Of a DNA stretch of 64,000 nucleotides, positions 53,738 through 63,708 are shown in pieces (the stretch's first letter is position 1; each line of letters begins with the position of its first letter). Below the pieces are notes generated by a model that worked only from the letters and a program-made list of their open reading frames with translations, had not been told where the DNA came from and ran no database searches. The stretch covers positions 62,001 to 126,000 of the forward strand of contig CAZCLA010000003.1 of NCBI GenBank assembly GCA_964499285.1, in the 5' to 3' direction. The stretch comes from JAGFIY01 sp964499285 (GTDB lineage Bacteria > Bacteroidota > Ignavibacteria > Ignavibacteriales > Melioribacteraceae). Position numbers and translations under genes: made by a program.

Positions 53738-55831
53738 TCAATCAGACAAAAGTGCAAAATCGATCTCTCTTTTCTCCTTGTCTACTCTCACAAGTTTAAC
53801 GTTCAAACTGTCGCCTAATCTGTACTTTTTCCCGTTTCTTCTTCCTTTCAGAAGATAATTTTTTTCATCAAAGATATAATAATCATCTTCCAAGTCTCTC
53901 ATTTTTATCAAACCTTCGGCAAGACTTTCCTTAAGTTCAACGAATAATCCAAAGTTGGTTATTCCTGAAATAACAGCTTCGAATTCCTCACCGACTTTGT
54001 TTTGCAGATATTCAATCTGTTTAATTTTTACGGATAACCTTTCTGCATCAACAGCGGTTCTTTCTTGTCTGGAACTGTGTTCAGATAGATTTACCAGTTC
54101 TTTATAAGTGTAAGGTCTTTTTTTGCTGCTTATTTTGTTAAATAAGATTTGATGAATTATCAAATCCGGCAATCTTCTTATGGGTGAGGTAAAATGAGAG
54201 TAATGTGAGAAACCAAGTCCGTAATGCCCGATGTTTTCTGTAGAATAAATTGCTTTAGCCATCGAACGAATTGCAATTTCGTTAATCAATGATTCTTCCG
54301 GAGAATCTTTTATCTCATCCAAAAATTTGCTCATTTGTAATGAACTTTTCCCGGAATCCGGATCGAAGGAATAACCAAGTGATCTTACAAAGATTGAAAA
54401 TTCCACTAGCTTTTCTTGTTCCGGCAAATCATGAACTCTGTAAATAAATGGTTCAGGTTCGGACGTATCATCATTAATGAATTTAGCGACTATCTGATTT
54501 GCAAGAAGCATATATTCTTCAATCAGTTGATGACTGTCTTTTACTTTCTTTATTGAAACGTTTATCGGAATGTTATTTTCATCTAATTCAAATTTTACTT
54601 CCGGAGTCATGAAATTAATACTTCCCTGATCCATTCTGTTTTTTCGTAAAACTTTCGCAAGTTTGTTTAGCTGCGTTAATTTTTCCGAGAATTCTCCTTT
54701 TCCCGAATCGAGTATTTCTTGTACTTCATCATAGGTAAATCTTCTCTTGCTGTTGATTACAGATTTCGAAATTTTATAATCCGACAATTTTCCTTCCGGT
54801 GAAATTTCAGCAATTACACTGAAGGTCAATCTATCCTCGTTTGGAACCAAAGAGCAAATTTTGTTAGAAAGATGTTCGGGAAGCATAGGTATTACCTTTC
54901 CTACAAAATATATGCTCGTAGCTCTTTCAACAGCCTCTTTGTAAATTGCGTTACCTTTTTTAACATAGTGCGATACATCGGCTATATGAATTCCTACTTG
55001 AAAATTACCATTGTCAAGGTTCAAGATTGACACAGCATCGTCAAAGTCTTTGGCATCTTCCGGATCAATAGTAAAGATATCTTCATCTCTGCAATCGAGT
55101 CTGGAATCAAGTTCGGATTGAGGAATATCAATCATAATTTTTTCTGCTTCAATTATCACTTCATCGGGAAAAATAAATCTTAGTCCCTTTTCGTGAGCGA
55201 TGGATGCAATTTCGGCATCATAACTTCCTGCTTTTCCCAATACCTGTTTAACTTTCGCAGTGGGATTAAGCTGAGGATTAGTCCATTCAATTTGATGAAT
55301 AATTACTTTGTCGCCATTTTTTGCTCCATTTAAATCATCGGATGGAACATAAAAATCTCTGTGAATGCTAGAGTCGTCAACCTCTACAAAATAAAATGCT
55401 TTTTCCTTTGAGAGGATTCCTACATATTCATTTCTTTTTCTTTGAATGACTTTTATGATCTCGCCTTCGATGCTTTTACCGCGCTGTTTTGCAAAAAGAG
55501 AAACTTCAACAGTATCTCCGTTCAATGCCGTATTAAGAAATTTCTCTGGAATAAAAACATCACCGAAAGCATTATCTTCCAATTCTACAAAAGCATAACT
55601 GCCGTCCTTGATCATCTGAACTCTGCCAATAAGGTTTTTTGAGCTAAATTTGTTCAGATAGTATCTTTTTCCCTGTCTTGCTAAATAACCTTCATCAAAA
55701 AGATCGTGAAGAACAGCTTTCATTTGAGCATAAGTATGTGGTTCGGAATAACCAAGCTTTTTAGCAAGTGTTTTTGATTTAATTTTGTTTGCGGGGTATT
55801 TCTTAAAAAATGATTTAATTTTTTCTTTCAT
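53738..55831 (-). CDS. rnr: Ribonuclease R
   Basis: 3'-5' exoribonuclease that degrades structured RNA. The 697-residue protein has an N-terminal winged helix (about 1-60), cold-shock OB folds with RVQMIKDGSYAFVELED (about 70-230), the RNB catalytic domain (about 245-570) with DPEDAKDFDDAVSI, HIADVSHYV and HYSHFTSPIRRLPDLI, and a C-terminal S1 domain (about 610-690, GITNFGLFVELKESLAEGLI). The start overlaps the stop of tamB by one base. Confidence 0.97.
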   Translation of the reverse strand: MKEKIKSFFKKYPANKIKSKTLAKKLGYSEPHTYAQMKAVLHDLFDEGYLARQGKRYYLNKFSSKNLIGRVQMIKDGSYAFVELEDNAFGDVFIPEKFLNTALNGDTVEVSLFAKQRGKSIEGEIIKVIQRKRNEYVGILSKEKAFYFVEVDDSSIHRDFYVPSDDLNGAKNGDKVIIHQIEWTNPQLNPTAKVKQVLGKAGSYDAEIASIAHEKGLRFIFPDEVIIEAEKIMIDIPQSELDSRLDCRDEDIFTIDPEDAKDFDDAVSILNLDNGNFQVGIHIADVSHYVKKGNAIYKEAVERATSIYFVGKVIPMLPEHLSNKICSLVPNEDRLTFSVIAEISPEGKLSDYKISKSVINSKRRFTYDEVQEILDSGKGEFSEKLTQLNKLAKVLRKNRMDQGSINFMTPEVKFELDENNIPINVSIKKVKDSHQLIEEYMLLANQIVAKFINDDTSEPEPFIYRVHDLPEQEKLVEFSIFVRSLGYSFDPDSGKSSLQMSKFLDEIKDSPEESLINEIAIRSMAKAIYSTENIGHYGLGFSHYSHFTSPIRRLPDLIIHQILFNKISSKKRPYTYKELVNLSEHSSRQERTAVDAERLSVKIKQIEYLQNKVGEEFEAVISGITNFGLFVELKESLAEGLIKMRDLEDDYYIFDEKNYLLKGRRNGKKYRLGDSLNVKLVRVDKEKREIDFALLSD

Positions 55832-58800
55832 TAGAATTCGAACCTGTACCTTAAACCTAATTCATCTATTTTCAAGTCATTGCCTTCGTAATAGATAATC
55901 GGGTTTTTTCTTTCATATCTCAGAGAGATATTTTGATTAAATAAATATTGAATTAGAATATTTGCTTTGCGCATATCGTTAAAAGCCTCGGTTGTTCCGC
56001 CAATTTTATATCGGAAATTATTGTGCCTACCTGAAATCCCTATTCGTGTATATTTCCCGGATTGACTGATTTGTACATCATCAATTATGTTGCCTACAGC
56101 ACTGTTGAGAAAACTTGAAACGACTGGACCAAAAAACGATGCTGCTGCACCGGCTTGTTCGGCAACACTTATTTTGTCGCCCGAGGTCAAATCGTTCTTA
56201 AATCTTCCAACTAAAATAAATGACATCGCATCTGATGCATCGTACTGCATTGAAGGTATCTCAGACTGAATATTTTTTTCGCCGACATATACTGTTAAAC
56301 GATTCTCATCAAGCGCCAAATTTTTGCTCAATGATGATAGCGTTCCGTTTAAACTTAATTTTACCGCTACTCTTTTTGCCGATTCATTTTCGTCATTGGG
56401 GGAGACGTAATCTCCAATGTATTTTGCACTAATGTTTAGATAAGGATCGTATAAATTACTTTCAAATCGAATTGATCCGGTTGCATCGAAGGATTTGAAA
56501 AATTCCAAACGTGATCCGTCAAGCAGATTAAATCCACCTTGCGCATCGCTTAATCCGTACTTACTTCTTATCTGCAAATCGCCGTTAGCTTTTACGACAA
56601 GTCTTTGTGCAATCGACTTATTTAATATAAAAATAAGTGAAGCTTCGTTTTCAATAGTGAATAATAGAGAATAGTCGAAAGGAGTCGAACCCGTCACTCT
56701 CGCCGGGGCTCCTGCCGCCAGTCTGAACTCTGATATCAGATTCTCAATTTCAGCCTCGGCTCTATCTATATTTGATGAATCTTCTATTACTTCATAAATA
56801 AAACCCTCGCCGCTTCTTGTCACTCCTGTTTGATTTAAAGTAAAGGTCAAATCGACTTCCTTCAGTAAAATATCCGCAACTAAATTGAATCTGTCGTCAT
56901 CATATGTAAATTCGGCTGCATCATTAATTCCTAAAACAAGATCCCCGAATAATTCAGGACTGACTGATTTTGAGTTTGGACTTAAAACCGCAAGATCTCC
57001 TGATATAAAAATTTGAATCTGTTTCAGACCTTCATTTGTGTAATCAATGTTCCCGTTTCCACGCAAAGTTCCATTATAATTAGATCCCGAAGAATTCTGA
57101 ACAGTTATGTTTTTAAAATTAAGTTTTGATTCTTCAGCTTCAATCTCAAATGCAGCATTATAATATAGATTATTTTCCCTAACCTTAAAATTTCCATTTT
57201 CAAGCTTAAATGTTCCATTAGTTTTAATATTGTTTAAATTGCCGCTGACAGCAATATCCGCAAAAATATTTCCCTTTTGCTCAGTTATAAATGGGAGGGT
57301 GTTGCCGAAGATAGTGAAGTCAAATCCTTTCGAGATAAGCTGCATATTGATTTCCGAATCATCGGGAATTCTGTTTTCAACCGCACTCAATGTGAGATCA
57401 ATGGGAATTGTACCTTCTAATTTGAGAAGCGGATTATCGCTGGAGTGAGTCGAATCCACAAAGACAGCATTAGTTGTTATCAATCTCTCTGAATAATCTG
57501 AAGAAAACAAAAGTGTACCGAATGTAACACCAGAATAGCTCATCTTCTCCATACTCAAGTCCAAATCAATTAACGGACTTTCGGTTGTCCCAGAAATTTG
57601 GGCACTTAGATTTACATCGCCGCCAATTTCTGAATCGGTTACATCCGTGGCAAGATATGTAAGCAGCATTCCTGGAATTCTATTGACTTCAAGTTTCACG
57701 TCTAGTATTCCGGTGTCCATTATCATTCCGGTGACAGATGCTTCAGCTTCACGGTGCTTGAGCTTAAAGGAATCAAAAGAAATTTTGCTCGTATCGAAAT
57801 TTATCGCAAGCTGTTCCAAGTTTTCCCAAAGTATATTTTTGTAATCGATTTTAAGCTCATCGATAAAAACTGTTTGAGAATTAGATGTCATTGAAACTGT
57901 TCCTTCACCTGAAGCTTTTAGTTCTTCATTGATGGTTGCGGAAAGATTATAATAAAGTCTGCTTTCATTAAAAATGAGATCGAGAAAAATATCGTTATAC
58001 TCACTGCCGTAAATTATTTTATCTGTGCCGAGAGAAATAGACCCGAACAAAGCTTCAAAACTGCGGAGCCTATTATCCCGCGTGAAGTGAAAATCAGTAT
58101 TAAGATCATTTACATAAATGAGTTCTTCGCCGGTGATTGTCAAAAAATGTTCAATGTCGAGTTCGGTTGTAATTTCGAAAGATGATGCGCTATTCTTTAT
58201 TTCACCTTTACCGCTTCCGGCAAGATCAAGTTCTTTGTTGTTAAGTAATGTTCGAAAGAGACTAAAATCCTTGAAATTAAAGTTAAAATTAAGATCAAAT
58301 TCACTTTCAGCGATTCCCGGTAATTCATCTCCATTATAAATCGAATCCTCCGCTAAAGTGAAATCTTGGAGTTTATTTGAAATAATTTCGCTTATCGTCT
58401 CGCTTTCATATGCAAGAAGGTCTATCACATTCGAAATTTTATAATTCCCGAATATTACAAAATCAAGAAAATCTGAATTGATAGTAATATTTCTATTTCC
58501 ATTATCTTGTATAAGACTAATGCTCAAACTATCGCCGTAAATATATTCGCTTCGGATGGTAGAAGAATCAAGATCGACCTTTAATTCTCCGATCATTTTA
58601 TCGATATCCAAATATTTCCCCGCTGCAGTAAAGTCAAAATTAAGGTTCGTGTTGTAAAGTGAATCATATATAAATTTTTCAAGATTTAATTGATTTAAAG
58701 TGCCTTCAAAATTATAGCCGGGATTTTTTAAATCGGCAAAGTTCAGATTTCCTTTAATATCCGATATAGCATTGTTAATAATTCCTTCCAATTGAAAATC

Positions 58801-60297
58801 GATCATCCTTTCGAATGCTGATGCCGATAATTCAAGCTTATCAATTTTGTAATCGTTGATAAATGAATTTGATACAGCGGTTTGAAATTCGGTCGCTAAT
58901 GTTTCAACAGAAGTACCTTTACCTTTCAAAGATCCTTTTGCAGTAAGACTGCTTCTTTCTCCGATAATAGGGAAGAGATTTAGTTCCTTTGTTTCATAAG
59001 CGATGTCATACTCCATATCCTCCTTCTGCAAATCCAGATAACAGTCGAAAGTCAATTCGCCTTTACCTACTTTTGATGAACCAATTGCTCTGAATTTTGT
59101 CGGCTCTCCTTTATAAGAGAAACGCATATCCTCAAGACGGAGGTCTTTAAATTGTGGTAATCCTAAGTCCGGAAGAAGTCCTAACACATCGGAATAATCT
59201 GCATGTGAATTGACAATATCGACATCGATAAATAACTTATCAGGTTGGTGGAGATTTTTGACGTGACCAAAAATTTCAAAGTGAGTTTTATTATAGTTGA
59301 GATCAAGTTCCTTAACATTTAAATTGCCAAAATAGCCTTCAGCATTTAGGTTCAATGAGGCAGAGCCTTTTAAGAATTCAGTATCGTCAAGAAACGATGA
59401 AAGATCTGCGAAGTTATAATTCTCAGCTATGAATTCAAGTTTAATAGGATATTTTTCAAACTCGAAAAGATCGATTTTACCGAATAAATTTAAGCTGTCC
59501 ATCCTAGCTTTGATTGAAAGATCGACAAAGTTAGTTTTCAAATTCAGATAATTTACCTCGGCAAAATCACGGTTAAGTGTAAAACCGCCGTTGAAATCAT
59601 TCAGTTTAAATCTGCTTAGATTTGGATTCCCGGAAAGTTCATCAATAACTAGTCTTGCTTCTTGCTGTTTTAAGTTGGCAACTAGTTTTGCTTTTATGTT
59701 AAGTTCGGTTATGCTCAAATCGTTAGGATTAAAGTGAAGATAATTCGTCTTTATGTTTCTATATTCATAAGTCTTTCGAATTAAGTTTAGGTTTCTGAAT
59801 TCTAGATTGTTCACAAAAATTGTGAAAGCAAATGGTTCGCTTTTACCAGGCTCTTCGGCAATTTTCTCAGTGCTGTCCGCGGAGAATAATTTTGATATGT
59901 TTGGAGTTCCCAAACTATCTTCGATGATCTTAAGATTAACATCATACATTATCACTTCACGGAGATAAACACGGCTGAAAAGAAGTTGAAATGGATTTGC
60001 TTTTATACCGATAGTTCTTGCGGAAATGACTGTATCATTTTCAATGCTCAGATTTAAGTCATCCAAATAAACCGAAGATAAAAGCGTACCTCTTATTTGC
60101 CCGATTGAAAGTTTACCGTCGATTGATGTGTTAACAGTTTCGACAATTTCCTCACGAAGCCAGTTTCTAAACGAGGAAGTCTGCATATATCCGATAAAGA
60201 GAATAAGCAAGACAACAAGAAGCCCAACAATCCCTATTATCGTGTTGAGAATTTTCCTCGCAAGGGTTCGTTTTATTTTTTTCTTTTTCTTAGCCAA
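55831..60297 (-). CDS. tamB: TamB-family translocation/assembly protein
   Basis: 1488-residue AsmA-like/TamB protein spanning the periplasm. A basic start (MAKKKKKIKR) and one inner-membrane helix (about 18-38) precede a very long repetitive beta-rich region (about 45-1200, the lipid-conducting groove in characterised relatives). The DUF490 C-terminal domain (about 1150-1488) carries the TamB landmarks LTVYVGEKNI, SFFGPVVSSFLNSAVGN and YERKNPIIYYEGND, and ends in a barrel-facing LGLRYRFEF. TamB pairs with an Omp85 barrel to move lipids or proteins to the outer membrane. The barrel gene two positions downstream is a candidate neighbour. Linked by 1- and 5-base spacing to rnr and hldE. Confidence 0.92.
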   Translation of the reverse strand: MAKKKKKIKRTLARKILNTIIGIVGLLVVLLILFIGYMQTSSFRNWLREEIVETVNTSIDGKLSIGQIRGTLLSSVYLDDLNLSIENDTVISARTIGIKANPFQLLFSRVYLREVIMYDVNLKIIEDSLGTPNISKLFSADSTEKIAEEPGKSEPFAFTIFVNNLEFRNLNLIRKTYEYRNIKTNYLHFNPNDLSITELNIKAKLVANLKQQEARLVIDELSGNPNLSRFKLNDFNGGFTLNRDFAEVNYLNLKTNFVDLSIKARMDSLNLFGKIDLFEFEKYPIKLEFIAENYNFADLSSFLDDTEFLKGSASLNLNAEGYFGNLNVKELDLNYNKTHFEIFGHVKNLHQPDKLFIDVDIVNSHADYSDVLGLLPDLGLPQFKDLRLEDMRFSYKGEPTKFRAIGSSKVGKGELTFDCYLDLQKEDMEYDIAYETKELNLFPIIGERSSLTAKGSLKGKGTSVETLATEFQTAVSNSFINDYKIDKLELSASAFERMIDFQLEGIINNAISDIKGNLNFADLKNPGYNFEGTLNQLNLEKFIYDSLYNTNLNFDFTAAGKYLDIDKMIGELKVDLDSSTIRSEYIYGDSLSISLIQDNGNRNITINSDFLDFVIFGNYKISNVIDLLAYESETISEIISNKLQDFTLAEDSIYNGDELPGIAESEFDLNFNFNFKDFSLFRTLLNNKELDLAGSGKGEIKNSASSFEITTELDIEHFLTITGEELIYVNDLNTDFHFTRDNRLRSFEALFGSISLGTDKIIYGSEYNDIFLDLIFNESRLYYNLSATINEELKASGEGTVSMTSNSQTVFIDELKIDYKNILWENLEQLAINFDTSKISFDSFKLKHREAEASVTGMIMDTGILDVKLEVNRIPGMLLTYLATDVTDSEIGGDVNLSAQISGTTESPLIDLDLSMEKMSYSGVTFGTLLFSSDYSERLITTNAVFVDSTHSSDNPLLKLEGTIPIDLTLSAVENRIPDDSEINMQLISKGFDFTIFGNTLPFITEQKGNIFADIAVSGNLNNIKTNGTFKLENGNFKVRENNLYYNAAFEIEAEESKLNFKNITVQNSSGSNYNGTLRGNGNIDYTNEGLKQIQIFISGDLAVLSPNSKSVSPELFGDLVLGINDAAEFTYDDDRFNLVADILLKEVDLTFTLNQTGVTRSGEGFIYEVIEDSSNIDRAEAEIENLISEFRLAAGAPARVTGSTPFDYSLLFTIENEASLIFILNKSIAQRLVVKANGDLQIRSKYGLSDAQGGFNLLDGSRLEFFKSFDATGSIRFESNLYDPYLNISAKYIGDYVSPNDENESAKRVAVKLSLNGTLSSLSKNLALDENRLTVYVGEKNIQSEIPSMQYDASDAMSFILVGRFKNDLTSGDKISVAEQAGAAASFFGPVVSSFLNSAVGNIIDDVQISQSGKYTRIGISGRHNNFRYKIGGTTEAFNDMRKANILIQYLFNQNISLRYERKNPIIYYEGNDLKIDELGLRYRFEF

Positions 60298-60302
60298 AAA
60301 AT

Positions 60303-60785
60303 TTATCTAAACCGTTCTAATATGGATTCAATTATTCCGCTTGAAGAAGTGTTTGTCACAAAATCAATTGTTACGACACTTCCTCCGTTTTCTTCTACAA
60401 TGTCTCTTCCTATTATGTTCTCAATTTTCCAATCCGAACCCTTTACTAAAATATCCGGAACTAAGGTTTGTATAGTTTTTTCAGGAGTGTCTTCATCGAA
60501 GAATGTTACATAATCCACGCATTTTAATTGTGAAATAATGAACGCTCTTTGTTCTTCTGGGACAATGGGACGTTTTTCGCCTTTTATTCTTCTTACACTT
60601 TTATCTGAATTCAATGCAACAATTAAAATATCTCCTTGTTCTTTTGCTTTAACCAGATAATCTACATGTCCGGCATGAAGAATATCAAAGCATCCATTGG
60701 TGAACACCACTTTTTTGTTCTCAGATTTTAAGACAGCTCTTATCTTAATTAATTCTTTCAGGGGTAAAATATTACTCTGAGTCAT
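60303..60785 (-). CDS. D-glycero-beta-D-manno-heptose 1-phosphate adenylyltransferase (RfaE domain II)
   Basis: 160-residue nucleotidyltransferase equal to the C-terminal half of E. coli HldE. VVFTNGCFDILHAGHVDYL contains the HxGH motif (37-40), RIKGEKRPIVPEEQRAF is the substrate loop, and DILVKGSDWKIENIIGRD and TNTSSSGIIE complete the site. It overlaps the kinase gene by 14 bases, so the two functions are made as separate but coupled proteins. It activates heptose for the LPS inner core. Confidence 0.93.
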   Translation of the reverse strand: MTQSNILPLKELIKIRAVLKSENKKVVFTNGCFDILHAGHVDYLVKAKEQGDILIVALNSDKSVRRIKGEKRPIVPEEQRAFIISQLKCVDYVTFFDEDTPEKTIQTLVPDILVKGSDWKIENIIGRDIVEENGGSVVTIDFVTNTSSSGIIESILERFR

Positions 60786-61776
60786 GCAGTTCTCTTAAAA
60801 TTGTTTTAAATAGTTTATCTTTATCAATAGGAACGATTCCGATTTCTTCACAAACCAAACCTCCCGCATAGTTGGCAAGATAAGATGCTTCAAGTATATT
60901 TGCACCGGCTGCCAAAGCAAGAGTTAATGTCGAGATAACAGTATCACCCGCACCGGATACATCAGCAACTTTTCTGGCTTTTGTAGGAATTCTACGTTCA
61001 AGGTTTTCATTATCAAAAAGGGCAATGCCGTCCTCACCAAGTGTCAACAAGGCGTAATGTGGTTTCAACTCTTTCATTAAGAGTTCACCGGCAGAACTAA
61101 TATCCTGATCATTTATTATTCTTATCCCGAAAGCATCTTCAGTTTCTTTTCTGTTAGGTTTAAAAACAGTGGCATTTTCGTAATCAAAAAAGTTATCGAA
61201 CTTAGGATCAACAGTAACGACTATATCGTTTGCATTACAATGTTTAATTATCTTTTTAATCAGCGAATGAGTGAGTACACCTTTGTTGTAATCTTGAAGA
61301 ATAACTGCATCAAAAGATTTTATTTTTGATGAAAACATATCGATAATTTTTTCTTCAATCTCTTTGTCAATATCATCCCTTTTTTCTTTATCAATTCTCA
61401 CTACCTGCTGTTTTTCGGCTATTATTCTAGTTTTAGTTGTTGTGGGTCTACTTTCGTCTATAAGCAATCCGTCAGTTGTAATTTGATTTTCAATCATTAG
61501 ATTTTTCAGAATCTCGGCATTTGAATCATTCCCGATAATACCGAATGGAATTGCTTCTGCGCCAAGTGTAACAATATTATATGCAACATTAGCGGCACCT
61601 CCGAATCTTGAAAATTCTTCCGTCACTTCAACCACAGGCACCGGAGCTTCGGGTGAAATTCTTTTGACTTTTCCCCAATAGTAACTATCGAGCATTAAGT
61701 CACCGATGATGGCAATTCGTTTCCCGTCAAAATTGTTTTTTAGTTCATTTAATCTTTCAACCGTAAACTGAGGCAT
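60772..61776 (-). CDS. D-glycero-beta-D-manno-heptose-7-phosphate kinase (RfaE domain I)
   Basis: 334-residue PfkB/ribokinase-family enzyme equal to the N-terminal half of E. coli HldE. IAIIGDLMLDSYYWGKVKR followed by SPEAPVPVVEV, FGGAANVAYNI, LQDYNKGVLT, VDPKFDNF and DVSGAGDTVISTL (catalytic aspartate) are the landmarks. It starts 17 bases after the secreted propeller gene and overlaps the adenylyltransferase gene. Together these imply a heptose-containing LPS core. Confidence 0.93.
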   Translation of the reverse strand: MPQFTVERLNELKNNFDGKRIAIIGDLMLDSYYWGKVKRISPEAPVPVVEVTEEFSRFGGAANVAYNIVTLGAEAIPFGIIGNDSNAEILKNLMIENQITTDGLLIDESRPTTTKTRIIAEKQQVVRIDKEKRDDIDKEIEEKIIDMFSSKIKSFDAVILQDYNKGVLTHSLIKKIIKHCNANDIVVTVDPKFDNFFDYENATVFKPNRKETEDAFGIRIINDQDISSAGELLMKELKPHYALLTLGEDGIALFDNENLERRIPTKARKVADVSGAGDTVISTLTLALAAGANILEASYLANYAGGLVCEEIGIVPIDKDKLFKTILRELHDSE

Positions 61777-61793
61777 TTTTTTCCTTTACTTTA

Positions 61794-62867
61794 TTAAAAA
61801 TTTGGTATAAAACTATTTGTGAGATCTAGACTGTAAACCCCGTTACTGGTGCCAAACCATAATATTTTCCCATCAAAGAATAATTTATGTACATCAGAAT
61901 CAAGACTACTGTTGTTAATCATCTGAATTTCATTAGATAATCTATTGATAATAGCAATTCCTTGACCATACTGCTCCTTATTTTCAAGATCAAATTTGTA
62001 TAATGATGCCCAAATATATTTCCCCGTCACTTCTAAAGAGTAAATTCCGTTTGCAGCTAAACCATCAGTTATATCGAAACGTTCCCATTTATTCCGTCTA
62101 TCGAATTTGTAAATTCCACCAATATTATATTCGGGATTTTCTCTCGTTAAAAATTCATCCAACCCTATCCACACGTTTCTGTTTTCGAAAGCAAATGCAG
62201 AAACAGAAATTTCTGCTTTATCATAATTGAAATAATTGCGTGAATTATTATAAAATCGTCTTCCAATACTATTTTCTATATCAAAGCGTTTGTTGTATTT
62301 ATGGATACCCGATTCAGTGCCAAACCAAACCAAACTGTCGCCGTCAACGGCAATTGAAGTGATTGTGTTCGATTTTTCTTCACCGTCGACTGTGAAATCG
62401 TAGTCGGAAAATCTTCTACTTGATAAGTTAAATGCTGATAAGAACTTAAATCTTCCGATCCATAATATATTTGCATAATTATCGTAAGCCAAAGATCTGA
62501 TCCAGTTGCTAAGTTGACCGCCAAGTCCGAACTTTCTTTTTGTCCAATTATTTCTTCTTTTATCAAGAATAAAAAGTCCATCAGTTGATCCAGCCCAAAC
62601 ATATCTGTCGCTTGCGGCAATGCAGTAAAAAAAATTGTGAGAAAGGTTATTTTCGGATGTTGAAAAGTTATTCCAAGTTTTGTTAGTAAAAGAATATTTA
62701 TAAATACCGCTTCCATCCGTTGCAACCCATAGAGATTCACCGTCAGAACAAATATCTGTTACATTTTTCCCTTCAAGAAAATGATTAAATGACGCAGGTT
62801 CCTGTGCTCTTAAAAGAGGAACGCAGAGTAAAAGAAAAAAAAGTGATATGTTCGGTTTTACACGCAT
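61794..62867 (-). CDS. Secreted beta-propeller protein (two-component-regulator-propeller type)
   Basis: 357 residues with a signal peptide (1-21, ending LLRAQ). Blade-like repeats recur about every 45-55 residues: LWVATDGSGIYKY, VWAGSTDGLFILD, LWIGRFKFLSAFN, VWFGTESGIHKYNK, VWIGLDEFL, IWASLYKF and LWFGTSNGVYSLD, giving about seven blades. The repeats resemble Reg_prop blades of hybrid two-component sensors and PorZ, but no kinase or C-terminal sorting domain follows. A periplasmic or surface binding role is likely and the ligand is unknown. It precedes the hldE genes on the same strand. Confidence 0.8.
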   Translation of the reverse strand: MRVKPNISLFFLLLCVPLLRAQEPASFNHFLEGKNVTDICSDGESLWVATDGSGIYKYSFTNKTWNNFSTSENNLSHNFFYCIAASDRYVWAGSTDGLFILDKRRNNWTKRKFGLGGQLSNWIRSLAYDNYANILWIGRFKFLSAFNLSSRRFSDYDFTVDGEEKSNTITSIAVDGDSLVWFGTESGIHKYNKRFDIENSIGRRFYNNSRNYFNYDKAEISVSAFAFENRNVWIGLDEFLTRENPEYNIGGIYKFDRRNKWERFDITDGLAANGIYSLEVTGKYIWASLYKFDLENKEQYGQGIAIINRLSNEIQMINNSSLDSDVHKLFFDGKILWFGTSNGVYSLDLTNSFIPNF

Positions 62868-62925
62868 TTTCTATTTAAAAAAATATAATCGAAAAGAAAA
62901 AAGTAACCAAAAAAAAGAATAATTG

Positions 62926-63708
62926 TTAGGTGATAATTTGCTTGGCGAGCATAGAATTAAGAACTTCATCGTCGATCGTCTGATAATTTTGCGAATTCAA
63001 TTCAGAGAAAAATGTATTTATAATAGTGTCCTTTAATCTGTCATAGTCTATAATTTCTGAGAGGATTGTCTCAAGCTCGATTGTCTTTTCGTTCATCTCA
63101 TTACTCAGCTGCTGCTTTTCTGCATCTGAACAATTAATGAATTCCGGCAATCTTCGATGAAAATTGCCTACAAGAATTGACCCGTGTTGTAGAATTACAT
63201 TTTTTATTTTCCTCTGCGCACTTCCTATAATTTTTTTCCCGCGATGTTTTACTTCACTTTTTGCCGTACTTGCGAAGCAGAGGATTCCGGAATTTTCTTT
63301 AAGCAGATTTCGAAAGTCCGGTTGTTTGTCCTCAAGTTCAAACATTCCGCTTAATCTTTTATCGTAACTAATAATTGCTTTGATAAGAATGTCCGAAATC
63401 TTTTTATAAATTTCTTTTGGTTTTAGTCCGATCGAAAGGGGAACAACGACAGAATAAGTTAGTTCTTCTGCATGTAATATTGCTCTCCCACCGGTAGGGC
63501 GTTTTACGATATCGATATTGTTTTCGGAAGCGAGGGAAGTGTTTACATCCTCAAATTTTTGATTTGCTCCAAGGGAAATACAATAAGGATCCCATCTGTA
63601 AATTCGGAAATAACTCTTCGAGGGAGGGCAGTTCTGCGCCAGTGATAAATCCAACTCCATATTGAAAGCACCGGTTCTAAATCCGCTTTCAATTAGATTC
63701 CATCTCAT
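62926..63708 (-). CDS. Lipoate-protein ligase / LipM-like octanoyltransferase
   Basis: 260-residue BPL/LplA/LipB-superfamily protein. RWDPYCISLGANQ, RPTGGRAILHAEELTYSVV (71-89) and GKKIIGSAQRK (about 158-168, with the substrate-binding lysine) are family motifs. C145 in SGILCFAS sits where LipM-type octanoyltransferases have their catalytic cysteine (CFDAPS), which favours LipM over LplA. Either way it modifies lipoyl domains of dehydrogenase complexes. The start overlaps the lpxA stop by 4 bases. Confidence 0.85.
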   Translation of the reverse strand: MRWNLIESGFRTGAFNMELDLSLAQNCPPSKSYFRIYRWDPYCISLGANQKFEDVNTSLASENNIDIVKRPTGGRAILHAEELTYSVVVPLSIGLKPKEIYKKISDILIKAIISYDKRLSGMFELEDKQPDFRNLLKENSGILCFASTAKSEVKHRGKKIIGSAQRKIKNVILQHGSILVGNFHRRLPEFINCSDAEKQQLSNEMNEKTIELETILSEIIDYDRLKDTIINTFFSELNSQNYQTIDDEVLNSMLAKQIIT

